A stretch of 64,000 nucleotides of DNA from Lachnospiraceae bacterium (GCA_900769115.1 CAAGFJ010000096.1:13340-77339); one strand, 5' to 3'. Counted from the first letter of the stretch, positions 1 through 8,674 are shown. Notes: a model not told the origin generated them from the letters alone. Made by a program: numbers and translations.

Positions 1-2715
1 TTTAGCAGTAATAATTCCCTTATCACTTATCTCAACAATATTTGAATCTGAGGAAGTCCAACTAACAGCTGTATTGGCTGCGAAGGTGGGTTTTACATCT
101 GCTGTTAATTTTCGTTTCTGTCCTACAGATAAGGATACTTCTTTCTTATCTAAGGTTATTGTCTGAACCGGTGTTGTAATAGGTTCTGCAGCTGCATCCT
201 GGTAACTATGCACATAATAGAATTCTACGTTATCACCATCTGCAAGCTTATAGCCGGACATTCCGAAGTTCGGTGACTCTCCATTTACTTTGTACATCCA
301 TCCGGATCCGCTTCCGTTCATCATCTGTGCAAGCGTAATTCCATCCGGTGTAATAACACCAGACACATAAGAATTGCTACCCACACGCTGGAATCCATAC
401 TCATTAAAAGCATCATCAATTAAATCTAATGCCGTCTTCTGATCCGCTTCTACATAAGTTGCCTTAAACCCATCAATCCATTTATAAAATGCCTTATGTG
501 GATTGGTTCCGTGTACATCATCACCAATTAATGTAAATGTTACATTAAGCTGTTTTGTCTGAGAGTCCTCTGAACATACTTTGACTAAAAAACTCTTCGT
601 ATCCTTTACTTCGTTGAACACAAGAGTCGCCTTTAACGTAACTGATACAACTCCACTTTCCGGAAGTGTTACCGTTCCATCATTTGCAATCACATCTTCC
701 GTATTACTTGTCCATGTAATCGCACTGCCATGCTTACCTTGTGTCGGAAGTTCTATTATTCCAGATTCCCTGACATCTGTTTGAATGGATAACTCGTCTT
801 TATCCCGGGTAACATTTCCCTTATCTGTAGAATATACTGTCATCCAGAATGAATTCGTAACAATAGTATCATTCTTTGTTATTGTTGCTTTCAGCGTAAC
901 TGATTGTGTTCCAGTTGCCGGCAAGGTAACAACACCTTCGTTAGTAATACAATCCGTCTTGTTACTTGTCCATGTAATTGTGCTGCCATTCTTACCCTTT
1001 GTTGGTAATACAAGTGTCTGTGCTTCATACAACTTAGTAGACTCAAATTTCAACTCCTTACTGTCAGCCTGTGCCTGTTGATAATCCACGGACTGCACCT
1101 GAACCGAAAACGATCTTGTAGCTGTTGTATCATTATATGAAATGGTAGCTTTTATACTTACCGATTCTTTGTCTTTCGTTGGCAGAACTACTTTTCCTTC
1201 ATTCGAGATAACTCCCGGTTTATTACTCTCCCATGTAATCGTTGAATCGTTGCTTCCTTTTGTTGGTAATGCAAGCTGACAATCTTCCAGAATTGGGGAT
1301 GTAAATGCTTGTAACTCCGTCTTATCCTCTGTTACACGAAGCTTATCTGACTTACCAATCACTGCCGTTGGTTCCGATGTTATCTTCGAATCATTTCCAC
1401 CCGTTACTACAACACGAAGCTGTTTTCCAACATATGTTTCTGTATCCGGCAAAGAAAATGTTGAATATACTGCATCTGCAATATCCTCATACCCTTCTTC
1501 GTTTGACACCTGCCATTGATAGCTGACACTGGTTGGCTCCGCATCATTTTCTCCGGTAATAACAGCCGTTAAAGTAGCACCAGACAACGCATTGCCACTA
1601 ATTGTTGCACTCTGTACTGCGACAGGAGTTACTTTTATACCTTTGCCCTCCCACACTAATGTAGGAAAACCATTCGATTGCTCGAACACACAATCTGCTG
1701 GAACAAGACTCTTCATAGATGTCGTAAATGCATTTAACTCACTGACCATAGAATTCTTCTTGAACTCCTCATCTGTCCGTGCACCCTGTTCCTTGTCATC
1801 TGACAAATAATAATTATTCATCCCAGATACCGGCGAGATAGGATAACTCTTACCGCCTGTCAATGTTCCCACCGAATAACAATTATAAGGTTTTGCACTA
1901 TATGCAATACCACTTATATATGTTTCCTTTGAAGCCGCCTGTAAAATTCCTTCATTATAGGAGAACCAGATATCCCCACCATCTGCATATCCTGCAATAC
2001 CACCTATATACATCCATTTGGAATTCTCAACTGTTATTGTTCCACGATTCACGCATCCAATGATGTATGGTTTTCCTGTTCTTTGACGTCCTACAATACC
2101 ACCTATATATGCTCCGGAAACGGTACTGTCTGCCGGAACTGTAATGGTTCCCCCAAACGAACATTTCTCTACCAGTGCCGTATCCGTTATATTATATCCT
2201 ACTACTCCGCCGACATAACCACCATTCTTATTACAGGTAATCTTCACACTACTATGACAATTAACAACTTTTCCTTTGTTATTTGCTGTGAGTCCTCCGA
2301 TATTCATATGATTTCCGGTATATGTTCCGGTAATATCAGCAATATTCTCGATAGTTCCTGTATTCGTTCCAAAAATACCCTGATCTTTATCAGTCGACTC
2401 AAAGGTAAGATTCTCAATCTTATGATTCTGACCATCAAATATTCCTGCATATTCTACAATCGGAATCCATGTCTTATCCTTCATATCAATATCATTTGTC
2501 AGTACAGCATTCAGATTCTTTTCACCTGCATTCACTTTTGTCGCAAATGCAAGGAAATCGTCTGCACTTCCAAGTTCATAAGTACCTTCTGCATTCGGTG
2601 CAAGCGTTGTTTTCCCTTCTGCCTGTACCTGCTTCACCATACCTGGAGAAATCAAACTGAATGCCATTACCAGCATCAACAGCCAGGAAAATGCTCTCGT
2701 CTTTGTCTGTTTCAT
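1..2715 (-). CDS. Large secreted surface protein with beta-helix, Ig-like repeats and transcobalamin-like (DUF4430) domain, C-terminus beyond window
   Basis: The minus frame is open from the ATG at 2715 through base 1, 905 codons without a stop, so the gene continues past the left edge. It begins with a Sec signal peptide (hydrophobic stretch AFSWLLMLVMAFSLISPG). Residues about 110-270 hold GLUG-like repeats (YIGGIVG, YVGGVVG, YIGGIAG) that suggest a right-handed beta-helix. About 460-710 hold three atrophied Ig-like domains with the recurring ITWTSN motif. About 725-838 match DUF4430, the transcobalamin-like C-terminal domain (GWMYKVNGESPNFG, LADGDNVEFYY). From about 845 a BIG_2-type Ig domain begins and runs off the edge. 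The start overlaps the stop of the upstream 96-aa gene (ATGA). A cobalamin riboswitch upstream of both suggests a corrinoid-binding surface protein; ligand binding itself is inferred. Confidence 0.85.
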   Translation of the reverse strand, partial: MKQTKTRAFSWLLMLVMAFSLISPGMVKQVQAEGKTTLAPNAEGTYELGSADDFLAFATKVNAGEKNLNAVLTNDIDMKDKTWIPIVEYAGIFDGQNHKIENLTFESTDKDQGIFGTNTGTIENIADITGTYTGNHMNIGGLTANNKGKVVNCHSSVKITCNKNGGYVGGVVGYNITDTALVEKCSFGGTITVPADSTVSGAYIGGIVGRQRTGKPYIIGCVNRGTITVENSKWMYIGGIAGYADGGDIWFSYNEGILQAASKETYISGIAYSAKPYNCYSVGTLTGGKSYPISPVSGMNNYYLSDDKEQGARTDEEFKKNSMVSELNAFTTSMKSLVPADCVFEQSNGFPTLVWEGKGIKVTPVAVQSATISGNALSGATLTAVITGENDAEPTSVSYQWQVSNEEGYEDIADAVYSTFSLPDTETYVGKQLRVVVTGGNDSKITSEPTAVIGKSDKLRVTEDKTELQAFTSPILEDCQLALPTKGSNDSTITWESNKPGVISNEGKVVLPTKDKESVSIKATISYNDTTATRSFSVQVQSVDYQQAQADSKELKFESTKLYEAQTLVLPTKGKNGSTITWTSNKTDCITNEGVVTLPATGTQSVTLKATITKNDTIVTNSFWMTVYSTDKGNVTRDKDELSIQTDVRESGIIELPTQGKHGSAITWTSNTEDVIANDGTVTLPESGVVSVTLKATLVFNEVKDTKSFLVKVCSEDSQTKQLNVTFTLIGDDVHGTNPHKAFYKWIDGFKATYVEADQKTALDLIDDAFNEYGFQRVGSNSYVSGVITPDGITLAQMMNGSGSGWMYKVNGESPNFGMSGYKLADGDNVEFYYVHSYQDAAAEPITTPVQTITLDKKEVSLSVGQKRKLTADVKPTFAANTAVSWTSSDSNIVEISDKGIITAK

Positions 2716-3002
2716 TCTGTTTCCTTTCCTTTCTTCTCCGCCACATTCTGTTTTTTCATTATTTTCTTTTGTGCGTTTCTTGCCCGTTTCATCTCGATTC
2801 GCTTCTGTTGTCTTCGCTGCGCCCTCGTCTGCTCCGGCGGTTCTTTGATCCCTGCTGCCTCTAAGGCTCTTGGCCATGGACCGAGATAAGATTTGATCAT
2901 AGCTACCTCTTCATCAGAAAAATCTGACTTATGCGGATACCGGTCTAACATCATATATTTTTCTTTCAATATATAAATGCAATCCTCTCTTGTCATTTTC
3001 AT
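2712..3002 (-). CDS. Small basic protein, resembling homing-endonuclease-associated repeat
   Basis: 96 aa, ATG at 3002 preceded by AAGGAG at good spacing. Residues 20-55 contain YPHKSDFSDEEVAMIKSYLG followed by PWPRALEAAGI, a pattern seen in small DNA-binding repeats associated with HNH homing endonucleases. The C-terminal half is a lysine/arginine-rich, probably helical tail. There is no nuclease domain. Its stop codon overlaps the start of the surface protein (ATGA), so the two are translationally coupled and share the cobalamin riboswitch leader. The coupling argues it is a real gene, possibly a regulator of the surface gene, but its function is unknown to me. Confidence 0.75.
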   Translation of the reverse strand: MKMTREDCIYILKEKYMMLDRYPHKSDFSDEEVAMIKSYLGPWPRALEAAGIKEPPEQTRAQRRQQKRIEMKRARNAQKKIMKKQNVAEKKGKETE

Positions 3003-3059
3003 CGCCGACTCCTTACTGACTTATCGTTTTACTTACTAGAATAAAAACTTCTATAAAAG

Positions 3060-3093
3060 TAAAAAACGCCTTGCCCTTGAAAAAGCAAAACGC
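3060..3093 (-). terminator. Intrinsic terminator of riboswitch expression platform
   Basis: On the minus strand an 8-bp stem (CGTTTTGC with GCAAGGCG, two G-U pairs, 10-nt loop) is followed directly by six U. It lies between the cobalamin aptamer and the 96-aa gene, the usual position of a riboswitch expression platform that stops transcription when ligand is bound. Confidence 0.7.
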
Positions 3094-3139
3094 AACAAAA
3101 AGACACTCCGAACATGCCGAAATGAATCATTTGATACTT

Positions 3140-3340
3140 TTCCTTACCCAAAAGCGTGAAACACCTAAAATATGCGAGTAATCTGGCTGAAAGAATTAAC
3201 AAACAGGCTATTCCTCTGTCTATAAGGTATAACAACATATCTGCAACTCTTAACACAGTAATGGCGGTTGCACCGGATTCACACCGGGTTTCCCTCTGAT
3301 CTGTTCTAGGCATACTTCGCATGAACAGAGCATATTTCAT
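3140..3340 (-). promoter_or_regulatory. Cobalamin riboswitch
   Basis: Read on the minus strand the leader contains the typical cobalamin aptamer core: GGGAAACCCGGTGTGAATCC, then GGTGCAACCGCCATTACTGT, and about 70 nt further a B12-box-like AGCCAGATTACTCGC. It lies between a consensus promoter (3356-3384) and an intrinsic terminator (3060-3093), ahead of the 96-aa and surface-protein genes. The boundaries are approximate because I could not fold it. Expected behaviour for the family is repression of downstream genes by adenosyl- or other cobalamins. Confidence 0.85.
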
Positions 3341-3355
3341 TTAATTACATGTCAC

Positions 3356-3384
3356 ATTGTACGGGGCAATCCTTAGAATGTCAA
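3356..3384 (-). promoter_or_regulatory. Sigma-A promoter of the cobalamin riboswitch transcript
   Basis: Minus strand TTGACA, 17-bp spacer, TACAAT. Placed just upstream of the riboswitch aptamer and back-to-back with the plus promoter at 3391. Confidence 0.75.
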
Positions 3385-3390
3385 TAAATA

Positions 3391-3419
3391 TTGCCATTCT
3401 TTTTCTGCCATGTTACAAT
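3391..3419 (+). promoter_or_regulatory. Sigma-A promoter of the MerR-methyltransferase gene
   Basis: TTGCCA, 17-bp spacer, TACAAT. It diverges from the riboswitch promoter and leaves a leader of about 80 nt before the gene at 3506. Confidence 0.6.
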
Positions 3420-3448
3420 TCTAAAAGATTTCTTACTTAAACAATTAC

Positions 3449-3484
3449 GAAAGCATCCAAGTTTCCGCTTCGATGCTTTCTTTT
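3449..3484 (+). terminator. Leader hairpin with U-tract before the merR-type gene
   Basis: GAAAGCATC and GATGCTTTC form a perfect 9-bp stem with a 14-nt loop, followed by TTTTAA. No plus-strand gene lies upstream, so this hairpin sits inside the untranslated leader of the MerR-methyltransferase mRNA and ends about 10 nt before its ribosome site. It may act as an attenuator. Confidence 0.5.
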
Positions 3485-3505
3485 AAACCATAGAAAGGAG
3501 TGCTC

Positions 3506-4768
3506 ATGAAACCGTCTGGTTATTATACTTCCGGCGAATTTGCAAAGATGGCACACATTACCGTCCGCACAATCCGCTACTATGACAAACAGAATATCCT
3601 GAAGCCTTCCTATGTCAATGATTCTGGGGCCCGCTTCTATACCGATGAGGACTTCGCCCGGTTACAGCAGATTCTTCTATTAAAGTACCTTGGTTTTTCA
3701 TTAGAAGATATCCGCGATATGACAATCGGTGATCCGGATTATCACATGCTCCGCAACTCTCTGAATCTGCAGCTTAAGCTGGTGAAAGACCGGATCGAGC
3801 AGATGCAGTTAGTCGCACGCGCCATTGAGGACACTACCGATGCGATCGATAATAACCAGGAGATCAACTGGAGCCAGATGCTTAACCTGATCCATCTGAC
3901 CAGTATGGAGAACACCTTAAAGGCACAGTATCAGAATGCAACCAACATTTCTGCCAGAATCCGTCTGCACAAGCTCTACACCACCAACCAACAGGGCTGG
4001 TTTCCATGGGTTTATGAGCAATGCCACATTACGGATCACATGCATGTGTTAGAGCTCGGTTGCGGCAACGGTGCTCTGTGGAGAGAGAATTTTGCAAAGA
4101 TACCGGAACACTGTTCTGTCCTGTTAAATGATATCTCAGAGGGAATGCTTCGTGATACAAGACGTGAGATCAATCTGCTCGAACAACAGCGCCTTACAGC
4201 TTCCAAAGCAGAACGCGCCGCTACATCAGGTAACTCCACGAATTCCATGATTGTGACAGATGATATGCGCTTTACCTTCGAAGCATTTGACTGTCATACC
4301 ATTCCTTACGCAGACAACAGCTTTGATCTGGTGATTGCTAATCATGTGCTTTTTTACTGTAACGATCTGAATATTGTATTAGAAGAAGTACGCCGCGTAT
4401 TGAAGCCGGATGGTCATTTTGTGTGCAGTACCTATGGGGCATCTCATATGCAGGAAATCACACACCTGGTACAGGACTTTAACCCACAGATCACCTTGTC
4501 TGCCGATCATCTGTACGAGCGTTTTGGCTTGGAAAATGGTGCCTCTTTGCTTGCACCATACTTCTCCTCGATTGATATGAAATGCTATGAGGATGGTCTA
4601 TTCGTAACAGAAAGTGAACCACTCATTGAATATATCCTGTCCTGTCATGGTAATCAGAACCAGTATATCTTAGACCGTTATAAGGATTTTCATGCATTTG
4701 TAAGCCGGAAGACCAGGAAAGGATTTTCCATTACCAAAAATGCCGGCATCTTTGTATGTAAAAAATAA
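3506..4768 (+). CDS. MerR-family regulator fused to SAM-dependent methyltransferase
   Basis: 420 aa. The ATG at 3506 is chosen because AAAGGAG ends 5 nt before it; a GTG at 3500 would overlap that site. Residues 5-75 form a MerR winged helix (YTSGEFAKMAHITVRTIRYY, then a FYTDEDFARLQQI segment), followed by a coiled dimer helix to about 130. Residues about 165-330 form a class I methyltransferase (motif I VLELGCGNGALW; later FDLVIANHVLFY and VRRVLKPDGHF). The fusion suggests a regulator that modifies or senses a small molecule through its methyltransferase domain. The next gene promoter (4838-4868) has a MerR-type operator, making the rhamnose operon a likely target. The substrate is unknown. 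Confidence 0.88.
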   Translation: MKPSGYYTSGEFAKMAHITVRTIRYYDKQNILKPSYVNDSGARFYTDEDFARLQQILLLKYLGFSLEDIRDMTIGDPDYHMLRNSLNLQLKLVKDRIEQMQLVARAIEDTTDAIDNNQEINWSQMLNLIHLTSMENTLKAQYQNATNISARIRLHKLYTTNQQGWFPWVYEQCHITDHMHVLELGCGNGALWRENFAKIPEHCSVLLNDISEGMLRDTRREINLLEQQRLTASKAERAATSGNSTNSMIVTDDMRFTFEAFDCHTIPYADNSFDLVIANHVLFYCNDLNIVLEEVRRVLKPDGHFVCSTYGASHMQEITHLVQDFNPQITLSADHLYERFGLENGASLLAPYFSSIDMKCYEDGLFVTESEPLIEYILSCHGNQNQYILDRYKDFHAFVSRKTRKGFSITKNAGIFVCKK

Positions 4769-4803
4769 GCAGACCGCAACATATTGTGTCTGCTTATTTT
4801 TTT
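4763..4803 (+). terminator. Intrinsic terminator after the MerR-methyltransferase gene
   Basis: AAATAAGCAGAC pairs with GTCTGCTTATTT and the stem runs into a tract of seven T. It separates this gene from the rhamnose operon. Confidence 0.85.
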
Positions 4804-4837
4804 CTAAAAAAAACTTATATTTTTCACAAATTTCCTC

Positions 4838-4868
4838 TTGCAGGTGACGTTACGTCACCCTATATAAT
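4838..4868 (+). promoter_or_regulatory. rfb operon promoter with MerR-type operator in 19-bp spacer
   Basis: TTGCAG at 4838-4843 and TATAAT at 4863-4868 are separated by 19 bp, longer than the normal 17. The spacer is filled by a perfect palindrome at 4843-4859, GGTGACGT-T-ACGTCACC. A long spacer with a dyad centred in it is the classic arrangement of promoters activated by MerR-family proteins, and such a protein is encoded immediately upstream. The leader to the rfbA start is about 95 nt. Confidence 0.75.
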
Positions 4869-4969
4869 GCAGCTAACAAGCAGAAAATGTCTCATTTGAC
4901 CCACCTGTTTGTTGCGACATCTAAGACAGCACATACATTTTTAATAGAATTTATACAAGGAGGCATATT

Positions 4970-5866
4970 ATGAAAGGTATTATTTTAGCCGGTGGTTCAG
5001 GCACACGTCTTTATCCACTTACCATGGTAACTTCAAAGCAGTTACTCCCAATCTATGACAAACCAATGATCTATTACCCTATGTCTGTATTAATGAACGC
5101 AGGCATCCGTGACATTTTGATTATTTCTACTCCACAGGATACGCCACGTTTCAAGGAATTACTTGGTGACGGACATCAGTTTGGTGTATCGTTATCATAT
5201 GCCGTTCAGCCAAGCCCGGACGGACTGGCACAGGCATTTATCATCGGAGAAGAATTCATCGGTGATGATACGGTAGCAATGGTATTAGGTGATAACATCT
5301 TTGCCGGACACGGTCTGAAGAAGCGTTTGAAAGCGGCTGTAGAGAATGCAGAAAGCGGCAAGGGCGCAACGGTATTCGGTTATTATGTCGATGATCCGGA
5401 ACGTTTCGGTATTGTAGAGTTTGATTCCGAGGGTAAGGCAATCTCCATCGAGGAAAAGCCGGAGCATCCAAAGAGCAACTACTGTGTAACCGGTCTTTAC
5501 TTCTATGATAACAAGGTCGTTGAGTATGCGAAGAACTTAGCCCCAAGTGCAAGAGGTGAGTTAGAGATTACCGATCTGAACCGCATTTACTTAGAGAAGG
5601 GCAACCTGAATGTAGAGCTTCTCGGTCAGGGATTTACCTGGTTAGATACCGGAACACACGAAAGTCTTGTCGAGGCAACGAACTTCGTGAAGACCATGGA
5701 AAGCCATCAGCATCGTAAGATTGCATGCTTAGAGGAGATTGCATATCTCAATGGATGGATCAACAAAGAAGAAGTCTTAGAAGTATATGAACTTCTGAAA
5801 AAGAACCAGTACGGACAGTATTTAAAGGATGTCTTAGACGGCAAATACTTAGACGTATTACACTAA
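4970..5866 (+). CDS. rfbA: Glucose-1-phosphate thymidylyltransferase
   Basis: 298 aa, normal for RmlA. It makes dTDP-glucose from dTTP and glucose-1-phosphate, the first step of dTDP-L-rhamnose synthesis in the cytoplasm. The nucleotide-binding start [18 protein letters not shown] is present, as are [15 protein letters not shown] and the later [11 protein letters not shown] and [12 protein letters not shown] motifs. AAGGAGG precedes the ATG. It is the first gene of rfbA-B-D-C and is driven by the promoter with the MerR-type operator at 4838. Confidence 0.97.
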   Translation: MKGIILAGGSGTRLYPLTMVTSKQLLPIYDKPMIYYPMSVLMNAGIRDILIISTPQDTPRFKELLGDGHQFGVSLSYAVQPSPDGLAQAFIIGEEFIGDDTVAMVLGDNIFAGHGLKKRLKAAVENAESGKGATVFGYYVDDPERFGIVEFDSEGKAISIEEKPEHPKSNYCVTGLYFYDNKVVEYAKNLAPSARGELEITDLNRIYLEKGNLNVELLGQGFTWLDTGTHESLVEATNFVKTMESHQHRKIACLEEIAYLNGWINKEEVLEVYELLKKNQYGQYLKDVLDGKYLDVLH

Positions 5867-5958
5867 GAACCATATCAAAACGGTATCTTATAAAGAACAT
5901 TGCTTCTTAATTTGAATTCGTTTTGAGTCAACAATAACACAACAAAAGGAGATTTATT

Positions 5959-6978
5959 ATGACAATTATTGTAACTGGCGGAGCCGGATTTATTGGAAGT
6001 AACTTTATTTTTCACATGTTAAACAAGTATCCTGATTATCGGATCGTTTGCTTAGACTGCTTAACTTATGCAGGTAACCTGTCAACCCTTGCACCGGTTA
6101 TGGACAATCCAAACTTCCGTTTTGTAAAGGAAAGCATCACAGACCGCGCGGCTGTATACAAGTTATTTGAAGAAGAGCATCCGGACATCGTTGTCAACTT
6201 CGCAGCAGAAAGCCATGTTGACCGTTCCATCGAGAACCCTGAGGTATTCTTAGATACGAACATCAAGGGAACTGCCGTATTAATGGATGCATGTAGAAAA
6301 TACGGCATCACCCGTTATCATCAGGTATCTACCGACGAGGTATATGGTGATCTTCCACTTGACAGACCTGACCTGTTCTTCACAGAGGAGACTCCGATCC
6401 ACACAAGCAGCCCATACAGCTCATCTAAGGCTGGTGCAGACTTATTAGTTCTTGCTTACCACAGAACCTATGGTTTGCCTGTAACGATCAGCCGTTGTTC
6501 TAACAACTACGGTCCATATCATTTCCCAGAGAAGCTGATTCCTCTTATGATTGCGAACGCATTAAATGATAAGCCACTTCCAGTATATGGCAAGGGTGAG
6601 AATGTTCGTGACTGGTTATACGTTGAGGATCACTGTAAGGCAATCGACCTGATCATCCACAACGGACGTGTTGGCGAGGTATATAACATTGGTGGTCACA
6701 ACGAGATGAAGAACATTGATATCGTTAAGATCATCTGTAAGGAACTTGGCAAACCGGAAAGCCTGATCACATATGTATCCGATAGAAAGGGACACGATAT
6801 GCGTTATGCGATCGACCCAACTAAGATCCACAATGAACTTGGCTGGTTACCAGAGACCAAGTTTGCAGATGGTATCAAGAAGACGATCCAGTGGTATCTT
6901 GACAACAAGGAGTGGTGGGAGACGATCATTTCCGGCGAGTACCAGAACTACTACGAGAAGATGTACGGTAACCGCTAA
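5959..6978 (+). CDS. rfbB: dTDP-glucose 4,6-dehydratase
   Basis: 339 aa, standard RmlB length. It converts dTDP-glucose to dTDP-4-keto-6-deoxyglucose. A Rossmann NAD-binding motif GGAGFIGSNF lies near residue 8, the STDEVYG segment near 125, and the catalytic YSSSKAGAD (Tyr/Lys of the extended SDR family) near 153. NNYGPYHFPEKLIP is typical of the family. AAAGGAG precedes the ATG at 5959. The 92-bp gap after rfbA shows no terminator. Confidence 0.97.
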   Translation: MTIIVTGGAGFIGSNFIFHMLNKYPDYRIVCLDCLTYAGNLSTLAPVMDNPNFRFVKESITDRAAVYKLFEEEHPDIVVNFAAESHVDRSIENPEVFLDTNIKGTAVLMDACRKYGITRYHQVSTDEVYGDLPLDRPDLFFTEETPIHTSSPYSSSKAGADLLVLAYHRTYGLPVTISRCSNNYGPYHFPEKLIPLMIANALNDKPLPVYGKGENVRDWLYVEDHCKAIDLIIHNGRVGEVYNIGGHNEMKNIDIVKIICKELGKPESLITYVSDRKGHDMRYAIDPTKIHNELGWLPETKFADGIKKTIQWYLDNKEWWETIISGEYQNYYEKMYGNR

Positions 6979-6995
6979 GACATCTAATTGTCTGA

Positions 6996-7051
6996 TCTGA
7001 TATTGTATCAGAATAATTCTTTTCGGATAACCTTATAGTAGGTTATCCGAA
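6996..7051 (+). other. Two tandem hairpins between rfbB and rfbD
   Basis: TCTGATA-TTG-TATCAGA (6996-7012) and TTCGGATAACC with GGTTATCCGAA (7022-7051, 8-nt loop) are perfect stems in the 104-bp rfbB-rfbD gap. Neither is followed by a T-tract, so they look like RNA processing or stability elements rather than terminators. Confidence 0.5.
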
Positions 7052-7082
7052 TGTTATAGTACACAATGAATGGAGATAGAAT

Positions 7083-8024
7083 ATGAAGGTTTTAGTAACC
7101 GGCGTTGCTGGCCAGTTAGGTCACGACGTAATGAACGAATTAGCCAGACGCGGCATGGAAGGAATCGGCAGTGACATCGCCAATACCTATAGCGGCGCAG
7201 ATGACGGAAGTGCTGTGACTACCATGCGCTATGTACCGATCGATCTGACCGACGGAGAAGCCGTGCAGGCACGTATTATTTTCGAGCAGCCGGATGCCGT
7301 AATTCACTGCGCAGCCTGGACTGCTGTAGATGCTGCAGAGGACGAAGAGAATCGCCACAAAGTACGCGGCATCAACTTTGGTGGTACGAAGAATGTTGCA
7401 AATGTATGCAGCGAATTGAAGATTCCGATGATGTACATTTCCACAGACTATGTATTCAACGGCCAGGGTACCGAGCCTTGGCAGCCGGATTGTACCGACT
7501 ATGCACCACTGAATGTATACGGCAGCACGAAGCTTGCCGGTGAACAGGCTGTCACAAGCCGCTTAGACAAGTTTTTCATTGTCCGTATTGCCTGGGTATT
7601 TGGTACAAATGGCAAGAACTTTATCAAGACTATGCTGAATGTTGGTAAGAACCATGATGAATTAAAGGTAGTCAACGATCAGATCGGTACACCAACTTAT
7701 ACTTACGATCTGGCAAGACTGCTGGTAGATATGATCCAGACGGACAAGTATGGTTTCTATCATGCAACTAACGAGGGTGGATATATCAGCTGGTATGATT
7801 TCACAAAGGAGATCTTCCGTCAGGCAGTAGAACTTGGACATACCGAGTACAGTGAAGACCGCCTGAAGGTACTTCCTGTGACAACCGAAGAGTACGGTGT
7901 ATCCAAGGCAGCAAGACCATTTAACAGCCGTCTTGACAAAAGCAAGTTAGTAGAACAGGGCTTCACACCATTACCAACCTGGCAGGATGCGTTAAGCCGT
8001 TATTTAAAAGAGATTGATTTTTAA
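7083..8024 (+). CDS. rfbD: dTDP-4-dehydrorhamnose reductase
   Basis: 313 aa. It performs the last, NAD(P)H-dependent step to dTDP-L-rhamnose. The N-terminal VLVTGVAGQLGHDV is the Rossmann motif. STDYVFNGQ and YGSTKLAGEQAV (the Tyr/Lys catalytic pair) are typical of RmlD, and RIAWVFGTNGKNFIKTM follows. The ATG at 7083 follows a weak GGAGATAG ribosome site. The gene ends 13 nt before rfbC, so the two are co-transcribed. Confidence 0.96.
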   Translation: MKVLVTGVAGQLGHDVMNELARRGMEGIGSDIANTYSGADDGSAVTTMRYVPIDLTDGEAVQARIIFEQPDAVIHCAAWTAVDAAEDEENRHKVRGINFGGTKNVANVCSELKIPMMYISTDYVFNGQGTEPWQPDCTDYAPLNVYGSTKLAGEQAVTSRLDKFFIVRIAWVFGTNGKNFIKTMLNVGKNHDELKVVNDQIGTPTYTYDLARLLVDMIQTDKYGFYHATNEGGYISWYDFTKEIFRQAVELGHTEYSEDRLKVLPVTTEEYGVSKAARPFNSRLDKSKLVEQGFTPLPTWQDALSRYLKEIDF

Positions 8025-8037
8025 AGGAGATATAATC

Positions 8038-8646
8038 ATGGGACAGATTAAAGTCGAGAAAAATGCAGGTGGCATTGCGGGATTATGCGTGATCACTCCT
8101 GCTGTACATGGTGATGCCAGAGGATATTTCATGGAGACTTATAATAAGAACGATATGGAAGAAGCCGGATTGACAATGGAATTCGTACAGGACAACCAGT
8201 CCTGCTCCACCAAGGGTGTTCTTCGTGGTCTTCACTTCCAGAAGGAATTCCCACAGGGCAAATTAGTGCGTGTCGTAAAGGGTTCTGTATTTGATGTAGC
8301 GGTTGACTTAAGAAGCAACTCAGAAACCTACGGTAAATGGTTTGGTGTTGAGTTGACCGAAGAGAACAAGAAGCAGTTCTATATTCCGGAAGGCTTTGCA
8401 CATGGTTTCTTAGTATTAAGTGATATTGCTGAGTTCTGTTATAAGTGTACAGACTTCTATCATCCGGGCGATGAAGGCGGTCTTGCATGGAATGATCCGG
8501 AGATCGGTGTCGAATGGCCACAGCTTGAAGGTGAGTACAAGGGAACCGCTTCCGGCGAGGGATATCATTTAACCGACGGAACCGCACTTAACTTAAGTGA
8601 CAAAGACCAGTTATGGGTAGGTCTGAAAGATACCTTCCACTTCTAA
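8038..8646 (+). CDS. rfbC: dTDP-4-dehydrorhamnose 3,5-epimerase
   Basis: 202 aa from the ATG at 8038, which AAAGGAG precedes at correct spacing; an in-frame start at 8014 would lie inside rfbD. RmlC epimerises dTDP-4-keto-6-deoxyglucose at C3 and C5. Motifs seen are DARGYFMETYN, the QDNQSCSTKGVLRGLHFQ segment containing the catalytic His, and YIPEGFAHGFLVLSD. It closes the rhamnose operon; a hairpin terminator follows at 8675. Confidence 0.96.
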   Translation: MGQIKVEKNAGGIAGLCVITPAVHGDARGYFMETYNKNDMEEAGLTMEFVQDNQSCSTKGVLRGLHFQKEFPQGKLVRVVKGSVFDVAVDLRSNSETYGKWFGVELTEENKKQFYIPEGFAHGFLVLSDIAEFCYKCTDFYHPGDEGGLAWNDPEIGVEWPQLEGEYKGTASGEGYHLTDGTALNLSDKDQLWVGLKDTFHF

Positions 8647-8674
8647 AATTTTTGCACAATAGAGTCGACATATA

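Noticed and set aside
2083..2889. Plus-strand open frame of 268 codons
   Set aside because: Antisense to the surface protein; very rich in Cys, Ser, Ile and His with no domain. The minus frame has signal peptide and domains.
3029..3340. Minus-strand open frame of 103 codons
   Set aside because: It lies over the cobalamin riboswitch and its terminator; Arg/Cys/Leu-rich without a ribosome site, so it is a by-product of conserved RNA.
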